This document shows positions 1 through 6,962 of a stretch of DNA of 46,415 nucleotides, piece after piece. The DNA comes from DATBFG01 sp036558645 (GTDB lineage: Bacteria; Acidobacteriota; Terriglobia; Terriglobales; Acidobacteriaceae), in the NCBI GenBank assembly GCA_036558645.1, contig DATBFG010000121.1:1-46415 (forward strand), read 5' to 3'. A model generated the notes under the pieces. That model did not search any database. It saw only the letters and a list, made by a program, of their open reading frames with translations, and was not told where the DNA came from. The position numbers and the translations under genes were made by a program. Position 1 is the stretch's first letter. Every line of letters starts with the position of its first letter.

Positions 1-1
1 C

Positions 2-145
2 ACGGAGATGGTGATGCCTGGGGACAACGTGGCGCTGGTGATCGAGCTGATCACGCCGGTGGCGATGGAGAAGGGCTTGCGCTTCGCTATCCGCGAAGGC
101 GGCCACACGGTGGGCGCGGGAACGATTAGCGAGATTATTCAGTAA
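2..145 (+). CDS. tuf: Elongation factor Tu, C-terminal end (partial)
   Basis: The last 47 codons of EF-Tu, the GTPase that brings aminoacyl-tRNA to the ribosome. The start lies outside the window. The visible part is the end of domain 3, with the MVMPGDNV strand, the PVAMEKGLRFAIREGG stretch and the HTVGAG turn, ending in SEII-Q and a TAA stop. Many EF-Tu proteins have Arg rather than His before TVGAG. The gene lies directly upstream of rpsJ, the usual tuf-S10 order, so it is probably part of the same transcription unit. Identification is firm because this C-terminal block is strongly conserved. Confidence 0.96.
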   Translation, partial: TEMVMPGDNVALVIELITPVAMEKGLRFAIREGGHTVGAGTISEIIQ

Positions 146-173
146 GAAGAGCAAGTCGGAAGTGGGAAGTAAG

Positions 174-229
174 AATGGCAGAAGCGAAGCAATAGCAACT
201 TCTGCATTCTGAAATCTAACTTCTGCATT
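174..229. repeat. Short direct/inverted repeats in tuf-rpsJ spacer
   Basis: AACTTCTGCATT occurs twice (197-208 and 218-229). AATGGCAGAAG at 174-184 is nearly its reverse complement, so the first half of the spacer can fold on itself in two registers. No function is known. The pattern is the same kind as in other spacers of this operon. Confidence 0.5.
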
Positions 230-265
230 TAAAACATGCGGCCTGCAACTTGCCGCCAGATCTTT

Positions 266-286
266 CTCCCCGGGAAAGCCGGGGAG
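266..286 (+). promoter_or_regulatory. GC-rich hairpin upstream of rpsJ
   Basis: CTCCCCGG (266-273), loop GAAAG, CCGGGGAG (279-286): a perfect 8-bp stem ending 15 bases before the rpsJ start. Its 3' arm overlaps the purine-rich GGGGAGGG that could act as ribosome binding site. There is no T run after it, so it is not a classical terminator. A role in controlling entry of ribosomes to rpsJ is inference. Confidence 0.55.
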
Positions 287-301
287 GGTTAGAGAGATAA
301 A

Positions 302-631
302 GTGAGCGCACACGAGAAAATTCGCATAAGACTGAAAGCCTACGACTATCGCATCCTCGATCAGTCGACAGGCGAGATCGTGGACACAGCCCGTCGCACC
401 GGCGCGCAAATAGCTGGCCCGATTCCCCTGCCCACGATGAAGAACAAGTATTGCGTGCTACGTTCCCCGCACGTTGACAAGAAATCGCGCGAGCAGTTCG
501 AGATTAGGACGCACAAGCGTCTGCTCGACATTCTCGAGCCCACGCCTCAAACGGTAGATGCGCTGATGAAGCTCGATCTGCCGGCAGGTGTGGACGTCGA
601 GATCAAGGCATTCGGCAAGGAACACAAGTAG
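302..631 (+). CDS. rpsJ: Ribosomal protein S10 (NusE)
   Basis: Small-subunit protein S10, which also works with NusB in antitermination complexes as NusE. The protein has 109 residues. The family core is evident: KIRIRLKAYDYR near the N-terminus, GPIPLPT, the loop YCVLRSPHVDKKSREQFE and the C-terminal block LPAGVDVEIKAFG. The start is GTG, placed after the purine-rich GGGGAGGGTTAGAGAG. It is the first gene of the S10 segment and follows tuf. Length is only slightly above the usual 102-105 residues. Confidence 0.98.
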   Translation: MSAHEKIRIRLKAYDYRILDQSTGEIVDTARRTGAQIAGPIPLPTMKNKYCVLRSPHVDKKSREQFEIRTHKRLLDILEPTPQTVDALMKLDLPAGVDVEIKAFGKEHK

Positions 632-637
632 CTCGTT

Positions 638-678
638 GGTTGGTCGTCTCTGGCGGTTAGCCAAGGATGAAACCAACC
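638..678. repeat. Inverted repeat in rpsJ-rplC spacer
   Basis: GGTTGGT (638-644) and ACCAACC (672-678) form a 7-bp inverted repeat in the 88-base spacer between rpsJ and rplC. The downstream GGAGAAGGAA just before 720 is the ribosome binding site of rplC and is left free. Confidence 0.45.
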
Positions 679-719
679 CCAGCCAATAGCGATACGCCAC
701 GCTGGGAACGGAGAAGGAA

Positions 720-1451
720 ATGGCGAAGATAGCAGGAATTCTGGGAAAAAAAGTCGGCATGACGCAGCTCTTCGATGAGAAGGGCGACGTCCATCCCGCG
801 ACCGTGTTACAGGCTGGTCCGTGCGTGGTCACGCAGCACAAGAGCCAGGCGAGAGATAGGTACGACGCAGCGCAAATTGGCTTGGTCGAGTTCGTGAAGG
901 AATCGCGCCTTACGAAACCGATGAAGGGTCATCTTGGCAAGAATAATTTGCCGCCCGTGAAGTTCATTCGTGAAGTCCCGGTCGAAGTTGAAGAGAAAGC
1001 CGAAGGCGATGGAGCACTAAAGGTTGGAGAGAGAGTCCTGGTCGACATCTTCGAAAATGAGCGCTTTGTCGACATCGTTGGCGTCAGCAAAGGACGCGGT
1101 TTTGCCGGCGTCGTTCGGCGACATCACTTCGGTGGCGGTCCCAAATCGCATGGATCGATGTTCCAGATCACCGGTTCAATCGGTTCGTCCGCATTTCCAT
1201 CGCGAGTGTTCAAGGGTATGCGGATGTCAGGGCACCTGGGAACAGATCGCGTGACCGTGCGCAACCTGCGTGTCCTCGGCGTGGACAAAGAGGACAACTT
1301 ACTGGTCGTCGAAGGCAGCGTGCCGGGGCCAAAAGGCGGGTATCTGGTCATCACCAAAGCGAAGAAGCCGCCAAGAGAGCGTCGCGGATTCGCTGGCGCA
1401 GCGACAGTCGATCCCTTGAAGGCGGCCAAGCGCGCAGCCAAGAAGGGTTAG
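720..1451 (+). CDS. rplC: Ribosomal protein L3
   Basis: Large-subunit protein L3, which binds 23S rRNA early in assembly and reaches toward the peptidyl-transferase centre. The 243-residue protein opens with GILGKKVGMTQLFDEKG, a family signature, and has the conserved extended loop with HFGGGPKSHGS, TGSIG and RVFKGMRMSGHLG followed by RVTVRNL. The loop segment aligned with the methylated glutamine region of E. coli L3 reads SSAFPS and contains no Gln. It is longer than typical bacterial L3 (about 205-215) because of internal acidic stretches and a basic Ala-rich tail. The ATG follows a strong GGAGAAGGAA ribosome binding site. Confidence 0.98.
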   Translation: MAKIAGILGKKVGMTQLFDEKGDVHPATVLQAGPCVVTQHKSQARDRYDAAQIGLVEFVKESRLTKPMKGHLGKNNLPPVKFIREVPVEVEEKAEGDGALKVGERVLVDIFENERFVDIVGVSKGRGFAGVVRRHHFGGGPKSHGSMFQITGSIGSSAFPSRVFKGMRMSGHLGTDRVTVRNLRVLGVDKEDNLLVVEGSVPGPKGGYLVITKAKKPPRERRGFAGAATVDPLKAAKRAAKKG

Positions 1452-1472
1452 TCAGGAAACAAGAGATCGTAT

Positions 1473-2213
1473 ATGGCAACTATCGATATTCACGATTTGA
1501 GCGGAGCCAGGGTTGGCTCGCTGGATCTTGCCGACGAGATTTTCGGTGCGGTCAACGAAGACCTGCTCTGGGAAGCGGTAAAGCACTTCCGCGCTTCGCA
1601 ACGTGCCGGAACGCACGCCACGAAGAACAAGCGACTGGTCTCGGGTTCGGGCAAGAAGCTGTGGAAGCAGAAGGGAACCGGGCGCGCCCGCGTTGGCTCT
1701 ATTCGTTCGCCGCTGTGGCGTCACGGCGGTACCGTCCATGGCCCTCAACCGCGTTCTTACGATTATGCGTTTCCTCGCAAGAAGCTGCTGGGAGCGCTGC
1801 GGTCGGCATTGGCTTCCAAGTTCGCAGACGGCAAGCTGATTGTGGTAAATGCTTTTGATCTTAAGGAAATCAAGGCGAAGGCGTTTCGTGCAGCGCTCGA
1901 CAAGCTGAAGGTGGATGGATCGGCGCTGTTGGTGGAAGTTCCGTCGCATGCCAATCGCAATCTGGAACTGAGCTCGCGCAATCTGGCGGGCGTTGAGTTG
2001 GTGAGTGGAAATGAAGTTCATCCCTACCACCTGCTCCGCTATGATCGGGCCATCTTCAGCCAGCCCGCGATTGAGAAGCTGCAGCTCTCTCTGAAAAATT
2101 CCGTTTCGAAGCGACAACGCGCTGCAAGCGATGGAGAAGGACAGGCCGCGAAGAAGACTTCGCGCTCTCCGCGTCGTCGCACGCGTCATGAAAAAGCGGC
2201 GGAGGTAGCTTAA
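1473..2213 (+). CDS. rplD: Ribosomal protein L4
   Basis: L4 binds 23S rRNA and lines the exit tunnel. In E. coli it also represses its own S10 operon; whether that holds here cannot be seen. The 246 residues include the family motif block with RAGTHATKNKRLVSGSGKK, KQKGTGRARVGSIRSPLWRHGG and the tunnel loop, then the globular core and FDLKEIKAKAF. The family is usually 200-220 residues. The extra length is a basic C-terminal tail rich in K, R, S and A. The stop overlaps the rplW start (TAATG), which suggests translational coupling. Confidence 0.98.
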   Translation: MATIDIHDLSGARVGSLDLADEIFGAVNEDLLWEAVKHFRASQRAGTHATKNKRLVSGSGKKLWKQKGTGRARVGSIRSPLWRHGGTVHGPQPRSYDYAFPRKKLLGALRSALASKFADGKLIVVNAFDLKEIKAKAFRAALDKLKVDGSALLVEVPSHANRNLELSSRNLAGVELVSGNEVHPYHLLRYDRAIFSQPAIEKLQLSLKNSVSKRQRAASDGEGQAAKKTSRSPRRRTRHEKAAEVA

Positions 2214-2506
2214 TGAAATCGGCGTATCAGATTCTTCGCCGTCCGGTGATCACGGAAAAGGGTTTGGCGATTAAAGAAAACCAGAACACGTTGGTGTTCC
2301 AGGTGGCCAGTAAAGCCACCAAGACGGAGATCAAAGAGGCGGTGCAGCAGATTTTCAAAGTGAAGGTGCACTCGATTCGCACCGCTAATTTTCCGGGCAA
2401 GGAGCGCCGCCGCGGCAAGTTTGCCGGTTATCGCCCGGATTGGAAGAAGGCGTTTGTCCGCCTGAAGTCCGGTGAAAAGATGCCGGAGTATGCACAGAAC
2501 TTGTAG
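2213..2506 (+). CDS. rplW: Ribosomal protein L23
   Basis: L23 sits at the tunnel exit and is the docking site for trigger factor and signal recognition particle. The 97-residue protein shows the family pattern: ILRRPVITEKG at the N-terminus, YQ/NTLVFQV strand, ATKTEIKEAVQQIFKVKVHSI, and the flexible loop ending in GYRPDWKKAFVRLK. Its ATG overlaps the rplD TAA by one base. Length is normal. Confidence 0.98.
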   Translation: MKSAYQILRRPVITEKGLAIKENQNTLVFQVASKATKTEIKEAVQQIFKVKVHSIRTANFPGKERRRGKFAGYRPDWKKAFVRLKSGEKMPEYAQNL

Positions 2507-2551
2507 TCGTTAGTCGTTCATCGTTGGCAAAACGGCGAAGAACACGCTAAC

Positions 2552-2577
2552 AAGCGAAGAGCTAGAAGCGAAGAGCT
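2552..2577 (+). repeat. 12-bp direct repeat before rplB
   Basis: AAGCGAAGAGCT is present twice head to tail (2552-2563 and 2566-2577) just upstream of the rplB start. The second copy runs into AAGAGCTGATTTATGGCA, a start-region sequence that is also found in front of rpsS and nusA. Confidence 0.6.
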
Positions 2578-2582
2578 GATTT

Positions 2583-3410
2583 ATGGCAATAAAGACTTAT
2601 AGACCGACCACGCAGACGCTGCGCTACCGTACGACGCTGGTCAATGCTGACCTGACGACCACTAAGCCGTACAAGCCGCTGCTGGAACCCAAGAAGCGCA
2701 CCGGTGGCCGCCGCAATAGTGGCGATATCACCCTCTGGCATCGTGGGGGTGGACACAAGAGAAAGCTGCGCATCGTGGATTTCAAGCGCGACAAGACTGG
2801 GATTACAGCAATCGTCTCGACGATCGAATACGATCCCAACCGTTCCGCCCGGCTTGCGTTACTGAGCTATGCTGATGGCGAGAAGCGTTACATTCTGCAG
2901 CCTGACGGACTGAAGGTGGGGCAGAAGGTAGTCAGCGGACCTGAAGCCGACATCCTGGTCGGCAATGCGTTGCCGCTTCGTAACATTCCGCCCGGCACGA
3001 CGATTCACAACATCGAATTGCGCCCCGGAAAAGGCGCGCAGATGGTGCGTTCGGCGGGAGGATCCGCGCAGTTAGTTGCCAAGGAAGGCGACTATGCATT
3101 GGTAAAGCTGCCCTCCGGTGAAACCCGCAAGGTAGCGCAGGATTGCATGGCGACGATCGGGCAGGTCGGCAACGTCGATCACGAGAACGTCACCATCGGC
3201 AAGGCTGGACGCACTCGATGGTTAGGGCGTCGTCCGGTAAATCGCGGCGTCACCATGAATCCGGTGGATCATCCGCACGGTGGCGGTGAAGGAAAGACTT
3301 CCGGCGGACGTCACCCGGTGACTCCGTGGGGTCAGCCGACGCGCGGTTATAAGACACGGAACAATAAACGTACGGACGCGTTCATCGTGAACCGCAGAGG
3401 CAAGAAGTAA
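2583..3410 (+). CDS. rplB: Ribosomal protein L2
   Basis: L2 is a primary 23S rRNA binder needed for subunit joining and peptidyl-transferase activity. The 275 residues match the usual length. The N-terminal domain contains NSGDITLWHRGGGHKRKLRIVDFKR, and the C-terminal domain contains RNIPPGTTIHNIEL and GVTMNPVDHPHGGGEGK, the conserved histidine loop near the peptidyl-transferase centre. It ends with a basic TRNNKRTDAFIVNRR segment. The ATG lies in the shared AAGAGCTGATTTATGGCA context and lacks a strong Shine-Dalgarno sequence. Confidence 0.98.
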   Translation: MAIKTYRPTTQTLRYRTTLVNADLTTTKPYKPLLEPKKRTGGRRNSGDITLWHRGGGHKRKLRIVDFKRDKTGITAIVSTIEYDPNRSARLALLSYADGEKRYILQPDGLKVGQKVVSGPEADILVGNALPLRNIPPGTTIHNIELRPGKGAQMVRSAGGSAQLVAKEGDYALVKLPSGETRKVAQDCMATIGQVGNVDHENVTIGKAGRTRWLGRRPVNRGVTMNPVDHPHGGGEGKTSGGRHPVTPWGQPTRGYKTRNNKRTDAFIVNRRGKK

Positions 3411-3474
3411 TAGAACTTGAAAGCTGGCAGCTGACAAAGGTTAGCTAACGGCAAAAAGGTTAAGAGCTGATTTT

Positions 3475-3834
3475 ATGGCACGTTCAACAAAAAAAGGCCC
3501 ATTCGTGGATGAGTACTTGAGCTCCCGAGTTGAGGCGATGAACTCACGTAACGAGAAGAAGGTGCTGCGCACGTGGTCCCGGCGCTCGACCGTCCTGCCC
3601 GAAATGGTGGGACACACGATCGCCGTGCACAACGGGAAGAAATTCATCCCGGTGTACATCACCGAGAACATGGTGGGCCACAAGCTAGGAGAATTCAGCT
3701 TCACCCGCGTGTTCAAAGGTCATTCAATGAAGGCGGCGACGGAAGCGGCAGCGAAGCCCGCCGGCATTCCTGGTGGTCCAGGAGCTCCGGCTCCTGCGGC
3801 AGCACCAGCCGCGCCGGGAGCGCCGAAGGCGTAA
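3475..3834 (+). CDS. rpsS: Ribosomal protein S19 with Pro/Ala-rich tail
   Basis: S19 forms the head of the small subunit with S13. Residues 1-90 are a normal S19: RSTKKGPFVD, TWSRRSTVLPEMVGHTIAVHNGKKF, VYITENMVGHKLGEFSFTR. After that comes a tail of about 29 residues made mostly of Ala, Pro and Gly, making 119 residues against the usual 90-95. The tail is in frame and ends cleanly at a stop 12 bases before rplV, so it is unlikely to be a frameshift artefact. Confidence 0.97.
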   Translation: MARSTKKGPFVDEYLSSRVEAMNSRNEKKVLRTWSRRSTVLPEMVGHTIAVHNGKKFIPVYITENMVGHKLGEFSFTRVFKGHSMKAATEAAAKPAGIPGGPGAPAPAAAPAAPGAPKA

Positions 3835-3846
3835 AGGAGACGCATC

Positions 3847-4326
3847 ATGGAATTTCGAGCTCAAGCCCGGTTCATGCGCGTCTCGCCACAGAAGGCGCGC
3901 TTGGTTCTGGACCTGATTAAAGGCCGTCGGGTGGAAGATGCGCTGAACACGCTCACGTTCACTAAGAAGCGTGTGGCTGTGACGGTCGAGAAGCTCCTGC
4001 GCTCGGCAGTCGAGAACGCGAACTATCTCAGCACTGAGAAGAACATCGACGTCGATGTGGACAATCTTTACGTAAAACGTGCAGTGGCAAACGATGGACC
4101 TCGCATGAAGCGGATTCGTCCCGCCCCAATGGGCCGTGCATATCGCTACGTGCGCCGCATCTCGCATATTGAAATCGAGTTGGCGGAACGGAATCGCGAG
4201 AACGGAGCTGGCGTGGCGCATGTAGTCGGCGAAGAGAAGTCCGCGGCCCCACCTAAAGCAAAGCCCCGGGCTAAGGCGAAAGCCAAGGCGCCGGCAAAGA
4301 AAAAGAAAGCAGCAGCCAAGAAGTAG
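3847..4326 (+). CDS. rplV: Ribosomal protein L22 with Lys/Ala-rich tail
   Basis: L22 lines the exit tunnel and its hairpin loop touches macrolide-binding territory. Residues 1-115 follow the family: RFMRVSPQKARLVLDLIKGR, ALNTLTFTKK, then the tunnel hairpin GPRMKRIRPAPMGRAYRYVRR ending in the HIEIEL strand. A tail of about 45 residues follows, the last 30 almost entirely Lys, Ala and Pro, giving 159 residues against about 110-120. Such basic tails are reported in other bacteria and probably bind rRNA; this is inference. The ATG follows AAAGGAGACGC, a strong binding site. Confidence 0.97.
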   Translation: MEFRAQARFMRVSPQKARLVLDLIKGRRVEDALNTLTFTKKRVAVTVEKLLRSAVENANYLSTEKNIDVDVDNLYVKRAVANDGPRMKRIRPAPMGRAYRYVRRISHIEIELAERNRENGAGVAHVVGEEKSAAPPKAKPRAKAKAKAPAKKKKAAAKK

Positions 4327-4345
4327 AGGAATTTCAGGAGTCACG

Positions 4346-5011
4346 ATGGGACAAAAAGTTCATCCATACGGTTTCCGCCTCGGCTATACCAAGCCGTGGA
4401 AGTCGCGCTGGTTTGCGGAGCGGGATTATGACAAGCAGTTGCTTGACGACGTGAAGCTGAAGAATGAGCTGAAGGACAAGCTGAAGTCGGCGGGCGTGAG
4501 CTCAATCGACGTGGAACGTCCTGGCAACAAGCTGCGAGTCATCATTAAGACCGCGCGTCCCGGCATCATCATCGGCCGCAAAGGCGCCGAGATCGATAAG
4601 CTCAAGCAGGAAGTTCAGAAGCGAATGGGTGGACGCGACGTGTACATCGACATCCAGGAAGTGCACAAGCCCGAACTGGATGCGCAGCTGGTATCGGAAT
4701 CGATCGCCCTGCAACTCGAAAAGCGCGTTGGCTTCCGCCGCGCCATGCGTAAGGCGGTGGATTCAGCGCTTCGGTTCGGATGCAAAGGAATCAAGGTACG
4801 CGTAAGCGGCCGCCTGAATGGAAATGAGATCGCGCGCTCCGAGTGGTATCTGCAGGGACGTCTGCCGCTGCACACGTTGCGCGCGGATATCGACTACGGT
4901 TTTACCGAGGCACGTACAACGTATGGTGTGATTGGCGTGAAGTGCTGGATCTATCGCGGCGAGATTCTGCCGACGAAGAAGCGCGAGTCCCAGCAGGCGG
5001 GCGCGTTCTAA
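4346..5011 (+). CDS. rpsC: Ribosomal protein S3
   Basis: S3 forms the mRNA entry channel with S4 and S5. The 221-residue protein begins GQKVHPYGFRLG and carries the type II KH domain with the GIIIGRKGAEIDKLK loop (about residues 75-90). The C-terminal domain has SGRLNGNEIARSEWY and LPLHTLRADIDYG followed by GVIGVKCWIYRGE. Length and motif order are typical. It is preceded by TTTCAGGAGTCACG, a good ribosome binding site. Confidence 0.98.
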   Translation: MGQKVHPYGFRLGYTKPWKSRWFAERDYDKQLLDDVKLKNELKDKLKSAGVSSIDVERPGNKLRVIIKTARPGIIIGRKGAEIDKLKQEVQKRMGGRDVYIDIQEVHKPELDAQLVSESIALQLEKRVGFRRAMRKAVDSALRFGCKGIKVRVSGRLNGNEIARSEWYLQGRLPLHTLRADIDYGFTEARTTYGVIGVKCWIYRGEILPTKKRESQQAGAF

Positions 5012-5037
5012 AGGGTGCTTATCAGGAAGATTGAATT

Positions 5038-5454
5038 ATGTTGATGCCGAAAAAAGTTAAGTACCGCAAGCAACAGCGCGGACGTATGGCTGGGAAAGCT
5101 TGGCGAGGTAGCCAGCTGGCCTTCGGGGACTACGGCCTGAAAGTTCTCGAGCCGGGATGGATTACCGACCGGCAGATCGAAGCAAGCCGTGTCGCCATGA
5201 CGCGCTTTATCAAGCGCGGCGGCAAAATCTGGATTCGCCTCTTTCCGGACAAGCCGGTAACCAAGAAGCCTGCCGAAACCCGTATGGGAAAAGGCAAAGG
5301 TGCGCCTGATCACTGGGTTGCCGTCGTTAAGCCGGGAAAGATCCTGTTCGAGATGGAAGGCGTGACTCCGCAGGATGCCAGTGAGGCGATGCGGTTGGCT
5401 TCACACAAACTGCCGCTGCGCACGACGTTTGTGAAACGCGAGGCAGCGCACTAG
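5038..5454 (+). CDS. rplP: Ribosomal protein L16
   Basis: L16 helps position the acceptor arm of A-site tRNA. The 138 residues include MPKKVKYRKQQRGRMAGKAWRG, the FGDYGLKVLEPGWITDRQIEASRVAMTR block, and GKGKGAPDHWVAVVKPGKILFEM. The first ATG (5038) is chosen because AGGAAG lies at a normal distance; the second in-frame ATG at 5044, which gives the usual MPKK start, would be about 16 bases away. Either is possible. Confidence 0.97.
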   Translation: MLMPKKVKYRKQQRGRMAGKAWRGSQLAFGDYGLKVLEPGWITDRQIEASRVAMTRFIKRGGKIWIRLFPDKPVTKKPAETRMGKGKGAPDHWVAVVKPGKILFEMEGVTPQDASEAMRLASHKLPLRTTFVKREAAH

Positions 5455-5469
5455 GAAACGGATTGATTT

Positions 5470-5685
5470 ATGAAAGCCGATAAAGTTCGAAATTTGACCG
5501 AAGACGAGCTTCGTCACCAGGAGCGCGATCTCAACGATCAGCTCTTCAAGCTGAAGTTCCAGTTGAACATGGGGCAGACGGAGAGCCTGAAAAAGATTCG
5601 CGGCCTGCGCAAGGATATCGCCCGCGTCAAGACGATCGCGCGCGAGCGGGAAATCAAGGGCGCCGCCGACATGGAGAAGAAGTAA
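5470..5685 (+). CDS. rpmC: Ribosomal protein L29
   Basis: L29 lies near the tunnel exit beside L23. The 71 residues form the expected two-helix protein: NLTEDELRHQERDLNDQLFKLKFQ and then the conserved ESLKKIRGLRKDIARVKTI. A short charged tail follows. The stop codon shares one base with the rpsQ start, which points to coupled translation. Confidence 0.96.
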   Translation: MKADKVRNLTEDELRHQERDLNDQLFKLKFQLNMGQTESLKKIRGLRKDIARVKTIAREREIKGAADMEKK

Positions 5686-6011
5686 TGCCCGAAACAATGG
5701 AAGCCCAGGGCCAGGAAACGAAGTCGCACCGCAAGATTGTGGTTGGCGAGGTCGTCTCCAACAAGATGAACAAGACCATCGTCGTCGAGGTCGTACGCAA
5801 GAAGGCGCATCCTTTCTACGGCCGCGTGATCTCGAAAGGCAAGAAGTTCTATGCTCACGATGAGAAAAACGAAGCGCACGTTGGCGATGTGGTTCGCCTG
5901 GAAGAAACGCGTCCTCTCTCCAAGCTGAAGCGCTGGCGCTTGAAGGAAATCATCCGCAAGACCGCCCTGGTGCCAGAAGTCGGGAGCGTGGGAACAGAAG
6001 CGGCGAGCTAG
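5685..6011 (+). CDS. rpsQ: Ribosomal protein S17
   Basis: S17 is an OB-fold protein that binds 16S rRNA early. The core runs from about residue 19: KIVVGEVVSNKMNKTIVVEV, KKAHPFYGRVISKGKKFYAHDE, VGDVVRLEETRPLSKLKRWRL. The protein has 108 residues, longer than the usual 80-90, with an N-terminal MPETMEAQGQETKSHR extension and a short C-terminal extension. The start at the overlap with rpmC explains the extra N-terminus; a later start would leave a gap after the rpmC stop and no ATG lies close to the core. Confidence 0.97.
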   Translation: MPETMEAQGQETKSHRKIVVGEVVSNKMNKTIVVEVVRKKAHPFYGRVISKGKKFYAHDEKNEAHVGDVVRLEETRPLSKLKRWRLKEIIRKTALVPEVGSVGTEAAS

Positions 6012-6056
6012 TTTTCTCCGATTTAGTTCTCGGAGAGTTGATTAGGAGAAAGCGTT

Positions 6057-6428
6057 ATGGCTGTGATGATGAGAACCATGCTCGAGGTCGCCGATAACTC
6101 TGGCGCCCGCAAGCTGCAGATGATTCTGCCGCTCGGTGGCGGCACGGGGCTCCGCGCTCACCTCGGTGACGTGATCACGGCGAGCGTCAAGGAAGCTGCA
6201 CCTGATGGACAGGTGCAGAAGGGTAAGGTCGTAAAAGCCGTAGTGGTGCGGACGCGAAAGGAGCATCGCCGTCGCGATGGGACTTACATCCGCTTCGACA
6301 GCAATGCCGCGGTTCTGATCAACGAGGCAGGAGAACCCGTAGGGACGCGCGTTTTCGGCCCGGTAGCCCGTGAACTCCGCGAGCGTAAGTTTCTTAAGAT
6401 TGTTTCGCTGGCTCCGGAAGTGCTGTAA
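6057..6428 (+). CDS. rplN: Ribosomal protein L14
   Basis: L14 contacts the small subunit in intersubunit bridges. The 123-residue protein has normal length and the family pattern: MLEVADNSGARKLQMI, GDVITASVKEAAP, KGKVVKAVVVRTRKEHRRRDGTYIRFDSNAAVLIN and GTRVFGPVARELR. The ATG is preceded by TTAGGAGAAAGCGTT, a strong ribosome binding site. It opens the spc segment of the merged operon. Confidence 0.98.
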   Translation: MAVMMRTMLEVADNSGARKLQMILPLGGGTGLRAHLGDVITASVKEAAPDGQVQKGKVVKAVVVRTRKEHRRRDGTYIRFDSNAAVLINEAGEPVGTRVFGPVARELRERKFLKIVSLAPEVL

Positions 6429-6433
6429 ACAAG

Positions 6434-6542
6434 TTTCAAGGTTTCAAAGTTGCATAGTTTCAAGGTGCCATGCCGCGATGAGACCTTCGATGAGGCTAGA
6501 CCTTGAAACGTGAAATCTTGACACCTTGAAACTTTGGAAACC
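6434..6542 (+). repeat. TTTCAAGG-family inverted repeat, rplN-rplX spacer
   Basis: The 125-base spacer is mostly one degenerate hairpin. GTTTCAAGGTG (6457-6467) pairs perfectly with CACCTTGAAAC (6522-6532). GGTTTCAAAGTT (6440-6451) pairs with AACTTTGGAAACC (6530-6542) with one bulge. Extra copies TTTCAAGG (6434-6441) and CCTTGAAAC (6501-6509) offer other partners, so several hairpins compete. The same word family fills three other spacers downstream. Confidence 0.75.
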
Positions 6543-6553
6543 TGAGATTTGAT

Positions 6554-6895
6554 ATGGCAAGCGCATCGGCAACACATAGACGAGTCGACATTCGCCGTAA
6601 CGATACCGTGAAGGTGATTACGGGACGGGATAAGGGGAAAGAAGGCCGCGTGCTGCGCGTGTTCCCCGGCGAGGGCAAACTGCTGGTAGAGCACGTCATG
6701 ATGGTGAAAAAGCACGTGCGACCCAATCCGCAGCGCAACATCCAGGGTGGCATTGCAGAGCAGGAGAGTGCCATCAACGTCTCGAATGTGCAATTAGTAT
6801 GCGGAACCTGCGGCCCAGTTCGCATTGGACATGAAATGCGCGGAGACCGGAAGGTCCGTGTTTGCAAGAAGTGCGGTACGACATTAGATAAGTAA
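6554..6895 (+). CDS. rplX: Ribosomal protein L24 with CxxC pairs
   Basis: L24 is an assembly-initiating 23S rRNA protein. The 113 residues include the KOW motif region with RRNDTVKVITGRDKGKEGRV (about 14-33) and the VKKHVRPNPQ segment. The C-terminal part has C83xxC86 and C104xxC107 around GPVRIG and RVCKKCG, a pattern that fits a zinc knuckle seen in many bacterial L24 proteins. The ATG follows the repeat-filled spacer and has no strong Shine-Dalgarno sequence. Confidence 0.97.
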   Translation: MASASATHRRVDIRRNDTVKVITGRDKGKEGRVLRVFPGEGKLLVEHVMMVKKHVRPNPQRNIQGGIAEQESAINVSNVQLVCGTCGPVRIGHEMRGDRKVRVCKKCGTTLDK

Positions 6896-6906
6896 GGTGC
6901 AAGGTC

Positions 6907-6939
6907 TCAAGGTTTAGGAGTCGCAACAGCGAACCTTGA
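6907..6939 (+). repeat. TTTCAAGG-family inverted repeat, rplX-rplE spacer
   Basis: TCAAGGTT (6907-6914) and AACCTTGA (6932-6939) form an 8-bp inverted repeat that nearly fills the spacer between rplX and rplE. It is made of the same words as the repeat upstream of rplX. Confidence 0.65.
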
Positions 6940-6962
6940 AACTCTGAAGCAGGTTCATAGCA

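Noticed and set aside
1452..2189. Long open frame on the minus strand opposite rplD
   Set aside because: It mirrors rplD codon by codon, has no recognisable motif and would overlap a certain ribosomal protein gene completely.
6434..6542. CRISPR array in the repeat-rich spacers
   Set aside because: Repeats are short, degenerate, inverted and without regular spacers, and no cas genes are present.
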